Below are positions 1 to 62,440 of a stretch of DNA of 64,000 bases, piece by piece (within the stretch, counting starts at the first letter, position 1; each line of letters opens with the position of its first letter). The stretch comes from Amborella trichopoda (lineage: Eukaryota; Streptophyta; Magnoliopsida; Amborellales; Amborellaceae). The DNA is taken from contig NW_006500178.1 in NCBI RefSeq assembly GCF_000471905.2, forward strand, positions 3,776,780 through 3,840,779, given 5' to 3'. The position numbers and the translations under genes are program-made. Below the pieces are notes generated by a model. It did not search any database. It worked only from the letters and a program-made list of their open reading frames with translations, and had not been told where the DNA came from.

Positions 1-395
1 TTTGGTTTAAAGCGTAGTTGTAAAAATAGTGGTGAATCGGGAGTTATTAGGGTTTTTGTTAATTCATAAACAAGTGGTTACTTAGAAAATTGTCTTAGTT
101 TTTTGTGTAAGATTTATATATTTTCTATTTTCAATGTATTCTTAGGATTTTCTTTCTATAATTAGTGGATGCATGGAGGGGTTTATAGCGACTTTTGGGT
201 TTCTAATGTATGGGGACTTGGTTGGGGGTGTTTTAGGTTTGATGTTCTTTTGTTGGTGTTGAAGTTAAGGTTTAGGATTTTTTTGGCTTATATAATGGGT
301 GTTATGGGTCCATTGTAGATACTTTGAGTTATTATTGTATTCGTGTGAGAACTTTTGAGTTTTTGAGCTCCTTCCAGTTTTGTTGCGGTCTCCAT
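1..395. other. Intronic, AT-rich, no gene seen
   Basis: There are no splice-bordered open frames. Part of it (about 180-375) resembles 1140-1330 and 2730-2930 (shared runs such as GTGGGACTTGG-like and GAGAACWTTTGAG-like words), so it belongs to a degenerate local repeat. Confidence 0.4.
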
Positions 396-1010
396 GTTAT
401 GAGAATGCTAGATGACAAGGATCTAAACAAAGTGAGTGATAGTAAACCCATATCTAAGGTATCACGCATGAGTCTTTTCTCTATTCAATATGTTTATCAA
501 GGAAGTCTTCACAACGGCTTTGCATTGGTTATCAAAGATCAATTATTACCAACCCCCACGCAATGGGCTTTGCCCTTTATGAAACCATAGAAAAATTTGA
601 TAGTAGAAAACAAGTTATGGTATTGCAAGGGAAGTTGAGGGAAAAGTTGTATTTGGCTTCTCGATGTTGGCAAACTTACGGTATGATGATTAGTTGGACA
701 TTTGTTTGAGCTTAAGATCCTTGAGATCAACCCCAGAATAGGCTACTGCTAAATTAGGATAGCATTGAATGACAAATGGAAGATGCCATTTAAGACTAAA
801 GAGGGTTCCAAAAAGTTAACTACAGAAACTTGAAGAAGAGAAGAAATGCCTTTTGGCATGGTGGTTCAAGGTGGCAAAGCCACAAGTTGACATCCTGAGT
901 TCTATTCCTAATCCATTGGCATGTCAGAAAAGAAAATAGATACTTGATGAAGAGATGCTGAAGAAATTTATGGTTGGAAAGTCAAAGACATTCTTTTTAG
1001 GGAGTGGGAA
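396..1010 (+). pseudogene. Unidentified coding-like remnant
   Basis: The stretch starting at the Met near 396 reads MRMLDDKDLNKVSDSKPISK, then a segment with FSIQYVYQGSLHNGFALVIK. Near 560-580 the coding sense moves to the +1 frame (ALYETIEKFDSRKQVMVLQG). A third piece at 823-930 reads LQKLEEEKKCLLAWWFKVAK, then PQVDILSSIPNPLA and a stop. Composition and hydrophobic patterning look like a protein, with at least one frameshift and several stops and no intron signs between the pieces, so a retrocopy or an old transposon gene is plausible. I do not recognise the family and assign no function. Confidence 0.3.
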
Positions 1011-1570
1011 ATGATGAAGTTTGAAAATCACATTCTTTTGTTGTTATTTGTTGGGTATATTTTCCACAAACTAAGGGTAGTTTAGGAAGAGAGTATTAGT
1101 ACGTTTCACTTATTTCCCTGTGTACTATTTCTTTTAGTAGATACTTTGCTGATTTTAGATTTCTAATTGTGTGGGACTTGGTGAAGAGTTGCTAGAAGCA
1201 TCTTGACATAGGAATGGGATTTGGAAAGGGTCTTGTGCGTGGGCTGAAATCATAATGATGAAAGTTGAATTACTAAGGTATTTGACTATTTGTGTAAGAA
1301 CATTTGTGTTCTTGAGGTCAATAGTGCTGGACTAGAGATCCGACAGTTGAAGAGAACCTCAAGGCCTGAGTTACCCAATTGATGGTGGACTTGATTCCAA
1401 GGTTGGTTTAACTAATGGATTTGGTGATCCATCAAGCTGCAAACCCTGGAGGAATGTTGGATGAGTATGAAGATCATGGGATTTGGCCAGCTACCCTACA
1501 TCTCAAGGATATTTTTTTAAACTTCAAAAGAGAATCTTCTTGTTGGTGCCTATTCTGATTGTGAGTTTGG

Positions 1571-2267
1571 CTAACGATAAAATACTTTGTATATAGAGAA
1601 CTATTTGAGGAGAGGTTTATAATGCCTATATCGGAAACAAGAGTTTTGTGGACTTAGTTTCTCAACTTATGGAGATGCTGTCCATTCAACAGCGGGTTGT
1701 GGTAGTACAAAAGATCTGGAAAGAAAAATCAAGAATTAGTGGTGGTATTGGAGCATCAATTACTGGACAGTTCCCTAAAGATCGAGTGAATCAAACTCGA
1801 TTACGATTTTCACTAGTTAGAGAGAGAATCTCTTTATCGGTGCCTTTTCTGATTGTGAGTTTGAATCACCATATGTTGACATAGGGATTGAAATACACAG
1901 TGAAGGTCCTAATGATGTGATTGATGTACAGTGATGGAAGAAGATTGAGGTAAAAATTTGGTTCTAGTATGAACACTGCCAATGCCCAAAGGCCCCATAA
2001 GATGGAAGTTTGCTAAAGACAAAATACTTTGTATATGGAGAATTATTTGAGGAGAGGTTTATAATGCCCATATCAGAAACATGAGTTTTGTGGACTTAGT
2101 TTCTCAACTTATGGAGATGCTGTCCATTCAACAGTGGGTTATGGTAGTACAAAGATCTGGAGAGCAAAATCAATAATTAGTGGTGGTATTGGAGCACCAA
2201 TTACTGAACAGTTGCCTAACGATTGAGCGAATCAATCTCAATTACTATTTTCTCTAATTAGAGAGAG
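1571..2267. repeat. Direct duplication, offset about 442 bp
   Basis: 1571-1827 and 2013-2267 are closely similar: both run from AAAATACTTTGTATATRGAG through GTGGACTTAGTTTCTCAAC to TTAGAGAGAG, with scattered substitutions and small indels. A shorter related word set (TTCTGATTGTGAGTTTG) occurs at about 1550-1570 and 1845-1865, so the array has more than one register. No function is visible. Confidence 0.75.
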
Positions 2268-2604
2268 TCATGTAACGATGACTCAAGGAGCATAAGTTTT
2301 CAACTCTGTGTTTAATTTGGGTGATTCTATTTGCATATGGAAGATCCTTAAGTTATCTATAAAGGTTATGTATCGGCATTTTTCATTATTTTCAGCATCA
2401 AATCTTGGTCTAAATTATACTCACGAAATTGTAACGAATTTCGAGAGTAACGAGGGCTTTTAGTATTTCTTAAATGAGTTGAATTATTTGATCATTTCTT
2501 ATGGAAATTAAGGGGTAAAATGGTCAATTGATAAACAACAGTAAGTTCTATACTTCTATTTGTTCTGATATATTCTTATGATCGTCTTTTCCTATATTAG
2601 AAGA

Positions 2605-2700
2605 GGCAGCATGTCGAGGGCACCGAGGAATGATTCGAACTCAAGACCTTGGCGCCCAAGAACAGCACTTCACCACGACAGCACATTAAGCCGTCAATTG
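2605..2700 (-). repeat. tRNA-like (SINE-type) sequence
   Basis: On the minus strand a weak A-box-like word (GTCGTGGTGAAGTGCTG) is followed about 30 bases later by GAGTTCGAATCAT, close to the B-box consensus GGTTCGANTCC. A similar arrangement occurs at 37960-38037. I cannot fold it into a good cloverleaf, so it is more likely a tRNA-derived SINE head than a tRNA gene. Confidence 0.4.
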
Positions 2701-3333
2701 TCTTTTTCTATATTTATTCTATGCTTTTAGGGATTTTAGTGAGTTTTGGGTTTTCAAGGCCCTGAGATTTAATTGAAGATGCTTTAGAGTTTAGGTTCTT
2801 TTCTTGGTTCTTAAGTTAGGATTTAGAACTTCATTCGCTTGTAGAAAGGTCATTATTTGTCCATTGCAGATATTTGAATTATTATTTATTTGTTAGAGAA
2901 CATTTGAGCTCTTGAGTTTTTTGCTCTCCTCCTTTTGAGAATGTTTTGCTCCATCCAGTTCTCACTGGATCATTCCCTTTGCACCTAGTTGGGCAAGGTG
3001 GTATGCATCGATGTTTTGTATCCCTTAGCTTACGTAAATACATACATTATATGTATGCTTATATGTATGAAGTTAAATATGCATGTATATTTCATTAAAA
3101 TATACCGTTCTATTCTCATACTACTCATTTTAGTTTGCATGTTTTTATGGTCCTGTTTATCTATAATCCTTTATTACTGAATTGTGTACAGAGTTATTAT
3201 GACTGATTACACTTGACTAGTTAAAAGAGTGCAGTTACTTGAGTAAAATTTCTACTGGCATACTTTTCCCTTTTAACAGCAAAATTTGAATTTGTATCAT
3301 AATCCTTTACTAATGTACTTGGAATCCTTGCAG
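2701..3333. other. Intron before exon a, no gene seen
   Basis: AT-rich sequence. 2730-2930 is a third degenerate copy of the 180-375 repeat. The segment just before 3331 has the T/C-rich run expected of a 3' splice site. Confidence 0.5.
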
Positions 3334-53209
<49,876 letters not shown>

Positions 53210-55899
53210 GTGACAGACCCATGATTTACTTCATCTATCTTATATGAAATAACTTCTCAAAACTGCCATCTGACATGATGTAGGTTATCATTTATGTATC
53301 ATTCTTCTTTTTTGTCACTATAGTTTCCTAGTCCATTAAATACCTTCATAGACCATGAGTTGTTGGGTTTGTATCTGTTGTATTTCTGAACATGGATGCG
53401 CCTCTTGCAATTCTAGTAATATCTTGTTCACAAAAACGATGACGTTTTCTTGTTTATACAGACTACAATTGGCAAATTTTAGTTTGGCACCTAGGATGTT
53501 CCCTTGCATGGTAACACTTGGTCTCTTAATCCCCTGAACCACTACAGCACTTATTTTTAATTTGGTATTGGATTCTCCTTATATTGTATATATTAAAAGT
53601 AGATCTGCAGTTTTGCAACTATGAACGACAATGTTATATCGTTTTCATCATTCATATGTTTGTAAGAGCATTGAAGTCATTTGTCCTTAATAAACATCAT
53701 ATACAAGGATTTTTAAATTGTAGAATGAAAATTGTTCTAATATTTCTGATTGACTTGTATGTTGTCGAGATTCACCTAATGATTCTCTTGTGTGGATATC
53801 TATGCATCTAGATATTCACTAAATTCACTGCTGAATACTTCTCAGCCTTCAAATATGTCCCTTGTGTTGTCAGAGTTGCGTGGCTTTACTGGCATTCTCA
53901 GAACAGCATTTCTTTTCCCATGAATTATTCCTTCACATTTTGTTCTTTGCTACATGCATTATATTGTTAAGAACTTAACAGGCACATCTACTAGTTGGTA
54001 TAGGATTCATACAGAAAGCTAGAGCTTGGACTTGTGGACTTCTGTTCCACTGTTTTAGGGAGTTTTCTTTGGTTTGCCAAGGCGACTCAAAGTTTGCATG
54101 GATAACATAGGGATTGAATGTGATGATTGCTTACAATATTCTATATCCCTTTTCAATGAGGACCTTACAGCAAAGGGTTTCATTGATAGACAGTGTAGTC
54201 AATTGTAGTGTTTACTTTTTAGCCCTTGAGTTCACATTCTCTTTAGAGAATATCAATGTCGAGTCAACGTAGTCTGTTATAGTTTTTAGCCTTTGAGTTC
54301 ACATTCTCTTCTAAGAATATCAGTGTAACTCAATGAAATAATATGAAAGAGAAGAATAATTGGAGAGGAAAAAAGAGAAAATCATAGGTGAGACAGGATA
54401 AGCCCATGGAACTTTGTCAGGTACTCACCTCTGCCTCTTTATAGATGCGTAGTAGGACTATATCAGACCCTTACCTAACCAAACATATAGGTTGGGTGGA
54501 TGCATGAATTTATTCTCTCCTCAGAGAGCTGTCTCACGGCTGTTGTTCATCATTTATGACCTGCATTGTTCTATCTTAATCAGATAATAGGTTTTGGCCA
54601 TTAATGGCCTGGTATGAGACAATCCACAACTAGCTACTGTATATTTCTTGTTGACATTTTCGTTTCTTATCACAGCAAAGAAATAAGATAATGGGTCCAT
54701 GTTTAGTGCAAAGCCTAACTACATAGCTAAATCTTTTGCGAGCATCAAAGTAAAATATGCTATCGAGCTTTTTTTGACAATTCTTGAGATTCAGGTCTCA
54801 TCTTCTAGCAATGTTATGACTATAATGCTATCCACAGTTTGTGGTGCTTCAGTTGTGTACTTTGTGACTAATTTCTTTTATCCGGTGACTAGACAAACCA
54901 CGTAGAGGTCGACAGTCATTTTTATGGAGGTTCATTTGAGGTGTTGTTGTCTATCTTGTTTCATTTCTGTCAATGCCCTGATTAGTAGACAGTGACCAAA
55001 GATAAATGTAATGCGGTAATGAACAAAATGGTTATGCATTTTTTCTATTCATCCTTCAATTTGGTTTATAGGGTTTTCGGGAATCTACAAACACTCCTAA
55101 GTTGTAAAGGGTAATTTGGATCGTGTGCATATTTATTAGTGTACATAAGGGATTGAATACCTTTAATGATGCCCAATACTATCAAATGTTGGATGCTGAC
55201 TAGATGCTATAAGGGTCCCATGTGGGATGCGACTCAATGCAGTCCCGAGGTGGGTGCATCACATGCGATGCAGTCGATAAATTTAAAACTCTATAAAATA
55301 TAATAATGCATAGAAAAAAACAAATGTGCGATTTATGTGATAGTAGAATTTTAATTTTGCATTTTGCACTTTTCTCTAATATATTGATGTCTAAGTCTCC
55401 TAATAGCCTGATTGTCTAATAAAGAGTAACAGAGGTCACTGTCTTACATGTAAAGTAAAGCAATCATTCCATCATATTTATGAAAATAAATAAATAAAAC
55501 CCAAAATGCCAAATCGTAACTATAGTTAACAATTTAGCATAAAATCCAAAGACAAAAGGTATTTCATAATCACGATTTCACGATCAAAACTGCACAACCA
55601 GTCAAATTCATATTAGTATATTATATAACTTTCTAATTAAGACGATCAAAAGTTCATAATGAAAAGTAGACTATGTGACTAGGCAAGTCAATACCCATTA
55701 AAATTTGTTTATATTTTCTTTTGTATTGCCACCTGAATCACTCATAAGTGTCCAAATACAATATATGAAACAAATATAATACTAAGGACTCTTACTTGCT
55801 TGCCATTAAAATAAAATTACATTCACAACATAGATTTGAAAATTACATAAAAGATGCAATTAAATAAAAAAGAACATGAACCAATAAATTGTAGTATAC
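53210..55899. other. Downstream intron, proximal part, no gene seen
   Basis: Begins at the donor GTGACA of exon j. It holds a 74-bp tandem pair (54195-54336). I searched for the next NAGLU exon (a YDLVDLTRQ-like block) and did not find it. Confidence 0.5.
54195..54336. repeat. Tandem duplication, about 74 bp
   Basis: 54195-54268 and 54269-54336 both start GTAGTC and share TTTTTAGCCYTTGAGTTCAC, ATTCTCTT and AGAATATCARTGT, with small indels. Confidence 0.8.
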
Positions 55900-57580
55900 T
55901 TTGCCTTACCTCTAAGGACTAAACACACTCCACGTCGGGTTTCCTCCACCAATAGTGCATGGGATCTTGGTACAAGAACTTATCTCACAACTTGGGAAGT
56001 CTTGACAAAACCAACAGAGCATGACGTGGGATAACCTAGACCAAAGCTCAACACATGAGCATAAAGACAAACTAGAAGGCTAGGGTGTTGCTACTTGGGC
56101 ATGCCACCCGTAGGGTTTCTTATGCTTCCTAAGCCCTAATTTAGAGAGATAAAAATAGAGAGAGATTAAAGAAGGGTGTGCCACCCCTTAGGCTTAGAGA
56201 GAGAGAGATTGAGATGTCAAGTGTATAGAGAATAAGCCCCCTATAGCTAGTTTATATAGAATAAAAGTTACGGTTTCTAGGGTTAGGGTTTTACCATCAT
56301 TATGAGACTCAATCTTGACCTTGGATCTTAGAGACCTGCGGGTGAAGTTGTCTCATCTATTCATTCTTTAGATCAACCATCATGATTAAAGGAATGAGGT
56401 GGAACTATTATCCCTTAGTTTCCATAACTCTATTCCCATCAAATGTTAGGTAGAGAAAGTACTACATCAATATCGATTAATTCTTACACTTTTCCTTTTT
56501 GAAATCAATAAAAATCTTTACACCACACTTTTCTAAAATTCTCAAGTCAACATGTGGCTTAATTAGAAACAACCAATTTAGGAAAGAATAAGAGGAGGTG
56601 GGACGCCCACCCCATGGGTGGCCATGTGGACCCCACACCCCACTAATTGGTGGGCCCAATAAAATCCAATGGGTCCCCAATATATTAGAAATTAATTTTG
56701 AGATAATCAAATAAAATTTATGTAGTCATTAAATAATTTATTTTTCTCTATGATTAAAATAAATCCAGAAATTGATTTTTCTCTATTTAAAAATTATATT
56801 TCAATAAAATATAATACCCAAAGAGATCCAAAAAATTCTTTTTAATTACCCAAAAATAACTAAAACATATTCAAAGAGATTTGATGGGAATAGGATCAAT
56901 AAATTTACGTTTACGACAAATATACTGAGGATTCCATCATTTCTAGAGGCCGTATCTCACTGCACCTTCTCAAACTGGCTCAATAGTTCCCATGACCTAT
57001 AGCCTTTTGCCGGGGTTCATGATTGGACTAATAAAGTAAGCCAGTAAGTGAAGGAGATGCGATCCTAATCCATGGATTACATGTCCCACCTTGAGGACAA
57101 GTCTAGGTCCCATTTCAGCACTGCTTATGGATCCTTCCAACGCAGTCCAATGTTGCAGAGAGTCATCTCTTTCGCACATGTACACGTTATATACCTTTAT
57201 TCAAAAGGGCCGCTTCTCGAACGGTTATCTAGTGTACATTGCACGTGATGATAATGATGAGGATTTAGGCCCTTGTCCTTCCAACCATCCATCACACACA
57301 AGAGTCTCATTGAGTCCTCTAGGCAAGCTGTCATGGGTACAACTGCAACTTCATCAAGAGATAACCCCACATTGAAACCCTCATTGGTTGTACAATGCCC
57401 ATGACTATGGGTTTTAGACATCACCTATGAGCCATAGCCAATCAAAGTTCAGATGAGTTATCGCACTAGCAGTGCCTCATAGTCTAAAGTAGACCATACT
57501 CCCACTAGAGCCAATATTTCACTATAATGTTTTTAATACATGCTCTCATAAGGTCTTTAAATGGCCACAAACCCGCAACA
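55900..57580 (-). mobile_element. LTR-like repeat B, copy C
   Basis: It ends GGTCTTTAAATGGCCACAAA...CGCAACA at 57580. The 57010-57570 part aligns with the other copies, and on the minus strand CTATATAAACTAG (56251-56262) stands before a CT-rich run as in copy 3. The start is approximate; it is at or before the CTTGGTACAAG region near 55965. No coding capacity. Confidence 0.65.
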
Positions 57581-58080
57581 CATAGCATACAAAATATAGA
57601 AGATGACAAATACACTCAATTACTCAAGCTCAATGAGTCAATGTGCCAACTTCAACTGTTAAACAAGTAAGTCATGTGATGATCTATCATACGCAACTTC
57701 CCCATACGACCTTGAGACTGAAGATTGTCATCATAAGTTTTATTGCCCTCCTATACAAACACTTCTTCCTCCTCCTCCTCGATCCCTAGAGCTGATGTAG
57801 ATGTTGAACTTGATGTAGATGTGGAACCTGAAAGTAATGGAACCGATTTTTTTTTTCTTTTATTAACAACCAGGTAATTCTACTTACAATGGCAAATTAC
57901 GAAGTGGAAAATAAAACCCATTACTAGCTATGGATCCTAACTCTTATTGTCTAAAAAAACCATAAAATTTATTCATAAACATGATTCAATTACAAGTAGA
58001 ATTCTAATTCAAATAGAATCCTAATACAAGTAGAAATCGAGAACAATAAAGTGAGAAATGAAAACTGAAAATAAACAAAA
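57581..58080. other. Spacer between B copies
   Basis: On the minus strand 57830-57740 reads LSGSTSTSSSTSTSALGIEE and more Glu, an acidic low-complexity tail like that of hAT proteins, too short to identify. The rest is AT-rich. The left border of copy D may lie inside this stretch. Confidence 0.35.
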
Positions 58081-59461
58081 AGAAAAAATGGGAAGACTTA
58101 TCTGAACTTCATCTAAGATCATCCCATAGGACTTGGCACACCCTACACCCGATTACTAAACTGATGGGCCATTGATTCTGCTTGAGCCATCCAAATCTTG
58201 GAAGCACCTGTAGTAGTACCCTCTCACAGAACCAGGGTTGAAAACGTGGAACCTAGCACAATTAAGTTTTATTTTCAACCCTTAAACTTGAACTCATAAT
58301 GGTAACTAGGAGGGGAGTGCCTCCACTTCTAGCTAGCCCGGGTGGTCAAGCCACTTTCTTTATGGCCTTACCTTAGGCGGGGCATCATCCTACCACAAGA
58401 GAAAGAGGAGGCTAGAGAGAGAATGATGAGAGAGACTGGTGTAGAGGAGAGGAAAGAGAGAGGTCTCCCACCTAATGATGGGAATCAGGTGAACCCCCTT
58501 CACATAATCCTTCAGGGCTTAAGGTTTGCCATCTTCCATTAAGATTCACATTTGATCAAGGAATCCTATATAATCTATGAGGTGGAGAGAGAATTAAATC
58601 TGGGCCATCCATTGTTTAGATCATTTATCATAATTAAGGACGAACCCTAGAATCATTTTCAGTTTGATCCTTCACCCATATCCACTTCTCTTCAAGCTAT
58701 AATTTAGATCTTCCATACTCACATAGAAATAATTTCTAGTATCGTTAGAAATCCAAATCAACAAGGAAAAAAAAACTCAACACAAAATCCTAACTAATTG
58801 AGAAAACTAGGGCATCTCATGGGCCATGTGGGGCCCATGTCCACCCCTTATAGGGCCACACGCATGTGGGGCCAGTACCTACAATCAAACGCAGGAGCTC
58901 ATGATTGGCCTATCAAAGCTAGCCAATAAATAACAAAACCATGAATCTAGTGTCTGGATTTCAAGTTCACCCCGATAGTAAGTTCTATCCAAAAAGGATG
59001 GTTATGCACTTATCATTATAGTGCAAGGGGGACACTCTCTTATACATGTATACACAGTTCCCTCTCTATAGGGTTGCTTCTCAGAATGCGGCTTTTATGT
59101 GTACATGTTTTGCATTGCTTTTTATGTGCCCATACCTCTTTATCGTAGTTATGGACATCTTAACTAGCCACTTACAAGATGAGGTACCGTGGTGCATGTT
59201 GTTTGCAGATGATGTAGTTTTGATTGATGAGACCCGAATCGACGTCAACACAAAATTAGAACTTTGGGGGGATGCTTTAGAATCTAAAGATTTTAAAATT
59301 AGCCGGATAAAGACAAAGTATATGGAATGCAAGTTTAGTAATAATAGGAGTAGAGACAAGGAAGTAGTTAAGATTTTACGGCCAAGAAATACTAAAAAGA
59401 GTGCACTTTCGATATCTTGGGTTATTAATTTAGGAAAATTGAGAGATTGAGGAATATGTTG

Positions 59462-61589
59462 TGTTGGATTTAAGTCCTTTCAAGGCCTTAAAATTCTGAC
59501 ATTTGAATAGCTCTTAACTTCAGTGGGAGTAACAGAGCGACATGACTCTAGGATCTTGGCACACTGGAGCTAAGAATCATGAAACCCCGAGTGAATCATG
59601 AGGAAGATTTGTATACTTGAAATGTATCGATAGACTTCAGGGTTACCTTCTTGTAGTATGTGCATACACAATGGTAATGCATGGTAAGCCGCTCTTCCAG
59701 GGATCCACTGGTGAGAGATCTATGCACATGTGCCAAGAGAGGAACCCCCATGCCATGTGTGTGCATGTTCTCTAAGGGGTGCTTGAAATCCACTAGTACT
59801 TGGGGATTCAAGGTCGATCATTGGTTTGACTTTGATAAGCAATATCATGAGCCCCTGATTACACATTGTAGGTCATGAGTTTGTTGGGTTATACCGAGAA
59901 GGTGGCTTTGGATTCAAGATCTGCCAAGTGGAGTGCTCTGATTCCTAATTCAACTCCTAAGATCCTAATTTCTCTTGGAAATATTTTTAAAAAATATCAA
60001 AATGATTTATTTTGATGAAAAATGATTTTAATGATTTTGTGGATTTTTGGAACTTTTTTAGATTTTTTTTTAGCAAGAAGATGAATTTTCCAAAATTGTT
60101 TTTATAAAATGACAAACAAGGACAGTTCCCTGGGACCCACACGAGACACCCAAATGGCCAGTGGGTTAACGTCAATCCCCCAATGGGGGACCCCCTTGTC
60201 CTTTGTGCTTTTGTTATTTAAGTGAGGGGCATTTAATTATGCTATTTTGTAAAATTGAGAAATTAATTTGAGCACATGTTAAATGTGAAAAGCAAGTGGT
60301 TTGTGCACATGTGTGAGCCTTCTAGAAGGGGCATAGGGTTTGATCTTTCAACTTAAACCTTCAAGGTATGTGGTAATTGTGCACTTAACCAATTAGCTTA
60401 TGTGACATGATATGATAAGTCACACATGCTCTTATAAAACACAAGGAAGTTTCAAATTTGATTTTTGCTGGAAATTGTCATCAAGGGTGTGCACCACTCT
60501 TTCTCTCTCTAGTCTTACTTGAGTGGTATGCTCTAAGCAATCTCCTCTTTCTCTCTCTTCCATTAGATCAAAATTAAGTGTTCAATTCTAGTGAGAGAAA
60601 GCTCCATTGATGGCTCCATTGATGATGATTTCAAGCTCAATCAAATCCATGGATGATCTATTTTCAATACCTTCAACAATTTAGCAAGACCCTTTGCCAT
60701 TGATTTTAGTCTTTTTTTCTTGCTGTAAAATCCTAATTACAGCAAGGTTCCATCATCCATTTGATTCTTGATGCCTGAATTTCTTGATCTGCTTTGATCC
60801 ATATAGTTGATAGCATCATCTATGCACAAATTGATCTAGTTTTCATGAGCTTTTCTTTGAGATTTTTGGAGAGGTATTGACTGATATTTTTCTGAGTTTT
60901 TCGCATCCAAATTAGTCAATTGAATCATGTTTTTGATGGATCAAATTGTTGATTTTGTGAGAGAAGATTATGTATGGCGTTTTGTGAACTCATGAAACCA
61001 GTTTTGTGAATTTTGTGCCACGATTTCTCCCACGAGCTCCACTTGTGTTTTGATCATTTGATCTCTATAAATCCTTCCATGTTTCTAATGTATATCAGTA
61101 GATGCTTGGCTTCCTACTTTTGAGATGATGAATTTGGAGACATTGCATGTCACTCGACTTAAGGTCGTGAATCTGGCACCCGAGAGCTCCAATCGGCGTC
61201 TCATGCATATTACATTATTCACTTTAGTATATGCGTGTTGTAATGTTCGAGATCATGTTTTCTTGAGTTTTGTAAAGTCATTTGATGTATTATTTTACAG
61301 GGTAAATTTGAAGGGTACAGAATTTTTTAAAACACCTCATACTGGTCTAGTTTGATGTTCTCCATGTGTAGTTTAGTTTGGCGATGAACAAGGGGCCCTA
61401 ATTGAGTTGTCCTCTTATTTTAAGTGTATAAGAAGTTTATTTGCTCACTGTAATCACAGTTATGTTGCGGTAATTCAGAGTTGTAAGCTCAATTGTGTTG
61501 TATAGTACAAGCTTTTGAGTTGTATTGTCATGTGTTTCTGACATAGTTCAAGTGCAAGTCCATGCAATTTGTTTTTCTATACATTCTCT
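59462..61589 (+). mobile_element. LTR-like repeat B, copy G, inside the RTE
   Basis: It starts TGTTGGATTTAAGTCC and runs in the opposite orientation to copies 1-3, C, D and F. Its first 420 bp are the reverse complement of their last part. A TATA-like word CTTATAAAAC (60431-60440) precedes TCTCTCTC-rich sequence (60495-60560). The flanks TGTTG (59457-59461) and TGTTA (61590-61594) look like a 5-bp target duplication with one mismatch. The right end lacks a clear CA and is approximate. At about 2.1 kb it is the most complete B copy here; no coding capacity, so a solo LTR is the simplest reading. Confidence 0.65.
60431..60440 (+). promoter_or_regulatory. TATA-like box in repeat B copy G
   Basis: CTTATAAAAC stands about 970 bp from the TGTTGG end and 60 bp before a CT-rich run, the same order as in copies 3 and C. 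Read as the U3 promoter of an LTR. Confidence 0.4.
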
Positions 61590-62440
61590 TGTTACATATA
61601 GAATTAGAGCTGGATGGGCGAAGTGGAAATGTGCAACTGGAGTTTTATGTGATAACTGCATACCAATGAAGCGGAAGGGCAAGTTCTATAGGACAGCTGT
61701 GAGACTGGCTTTACTTTATGGGATAGAATGGTGGGCGATAAAAAAAAACAACATACCCATAGAATGACGATAGCTAAGATAAGGATGTTCAGATGGACGA
61801 GTGGCAAGACAAGAAGGGATAGAATTCAAAATGAATACATTCAGGAGAATTTAGGTGTGGTACCAATAAGTGATAAGATGAGGAAAGTAGACATAGGTAG
61901 GTTGTCCATGTGTGGCAAACCCAGTACAACACCTATTAGGAGGTACGAGTTAGTTCAAGTGAAAGGCTCAAAAAGGGCAAGATGTAGGCCTGAGTGGAAG
62001 CAGATAAAAAAAATATGGAGACTTAAGGCCTCACTGAGGGGATAACCGTTAATAGAGCAAAATAGGCTTACTAGGATTCGTATAGCCAACCCCAATTAGT
62101 TGGGAAAAGGCTTTGATGATGATAATGATGATGATGTTTTGCATTGGTTGATGAGGATTTGGCACATGCCTTCACATGGCTGAAACCACACATAGGAATC
62201 CATATGGCTTCTTGGCTCTAGTCATCATCCCTAAGCATCTTACGGATCTCAACACGGGATAACCCTTCAATGTAAACCCTTAATGGCCATGCCTTTTTCC
62301 ATGGGTAAGGGTTTTGGACATGACCTGGACAATAAACTGCCAATCCAAGGTCGGTCAACCCACACCCCGCTATAAATATATTTATTTTTACATGCTCCCA
62401 AGAATTTTAAAGGCCACAAACCTCAACATAACCAACTCTC

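Larger units (their letters stand above)
59130..62045 (+). pseudogene. RTE reverse transcriptase C-terminal part, with intact FADD box
   Basis: The first part reads [20 protein letters not shown] (about 59140), [20 protein letters not shown] (59199) and [20 protein letters not shown] (59320), keeping the ADD catalytic box. After the inserted LTR it continues [20 protein letters not shown] (61606), [20 protein letters not shown] (61683), then in another frame [20 protein letters not shown] (61765). Truncation and at least two frameshifts inactivate it. The family copies DNA by target-primed reverse transcription. Confidence 0.82.
59118..62133 (+). mobile_element. RTE LINE inside repeat B copy D, itself split
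   Basis: The RTE occupies 59118-59461 and about 61590-62133. The perfect 13-bp repeat ATGTTTTGCATTG at 59105-59117 and 62134-62146 is its target duplication. It is 5'-truncated within the reverse transcriptase and ends in a GATGATGATAATGATGATG tail. A B-type LTR splits it between VV(H) and RIRAGW of the C-terminal region. Confidence 0.87.
58080..62428 (-). mobile_element. LTR-like repeat B, copy D, split by an RTE
   Basis: 58080-59117 and 62147-62428 together form one B copy: CATAGGACTTGGCACACCC (58120), CATGATTGGCCTATCAAAGC (58905) and, after the RTE, GGGATAACCCTTCAATG (62255), ending AAAGGCCACAAACCTCAACA at 62428. The RTE at the break is flanked by ATGTTTTGCATTG on both sides. Confidence 0.75.

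Noticed and set aside
55829..55833. CATAG as the left target duplication of B copy C (matching CATAG at 57581)
   Set aside because: The base after it is not the TG expected of an LTR start, and a 5-bp match alone is easily chance.
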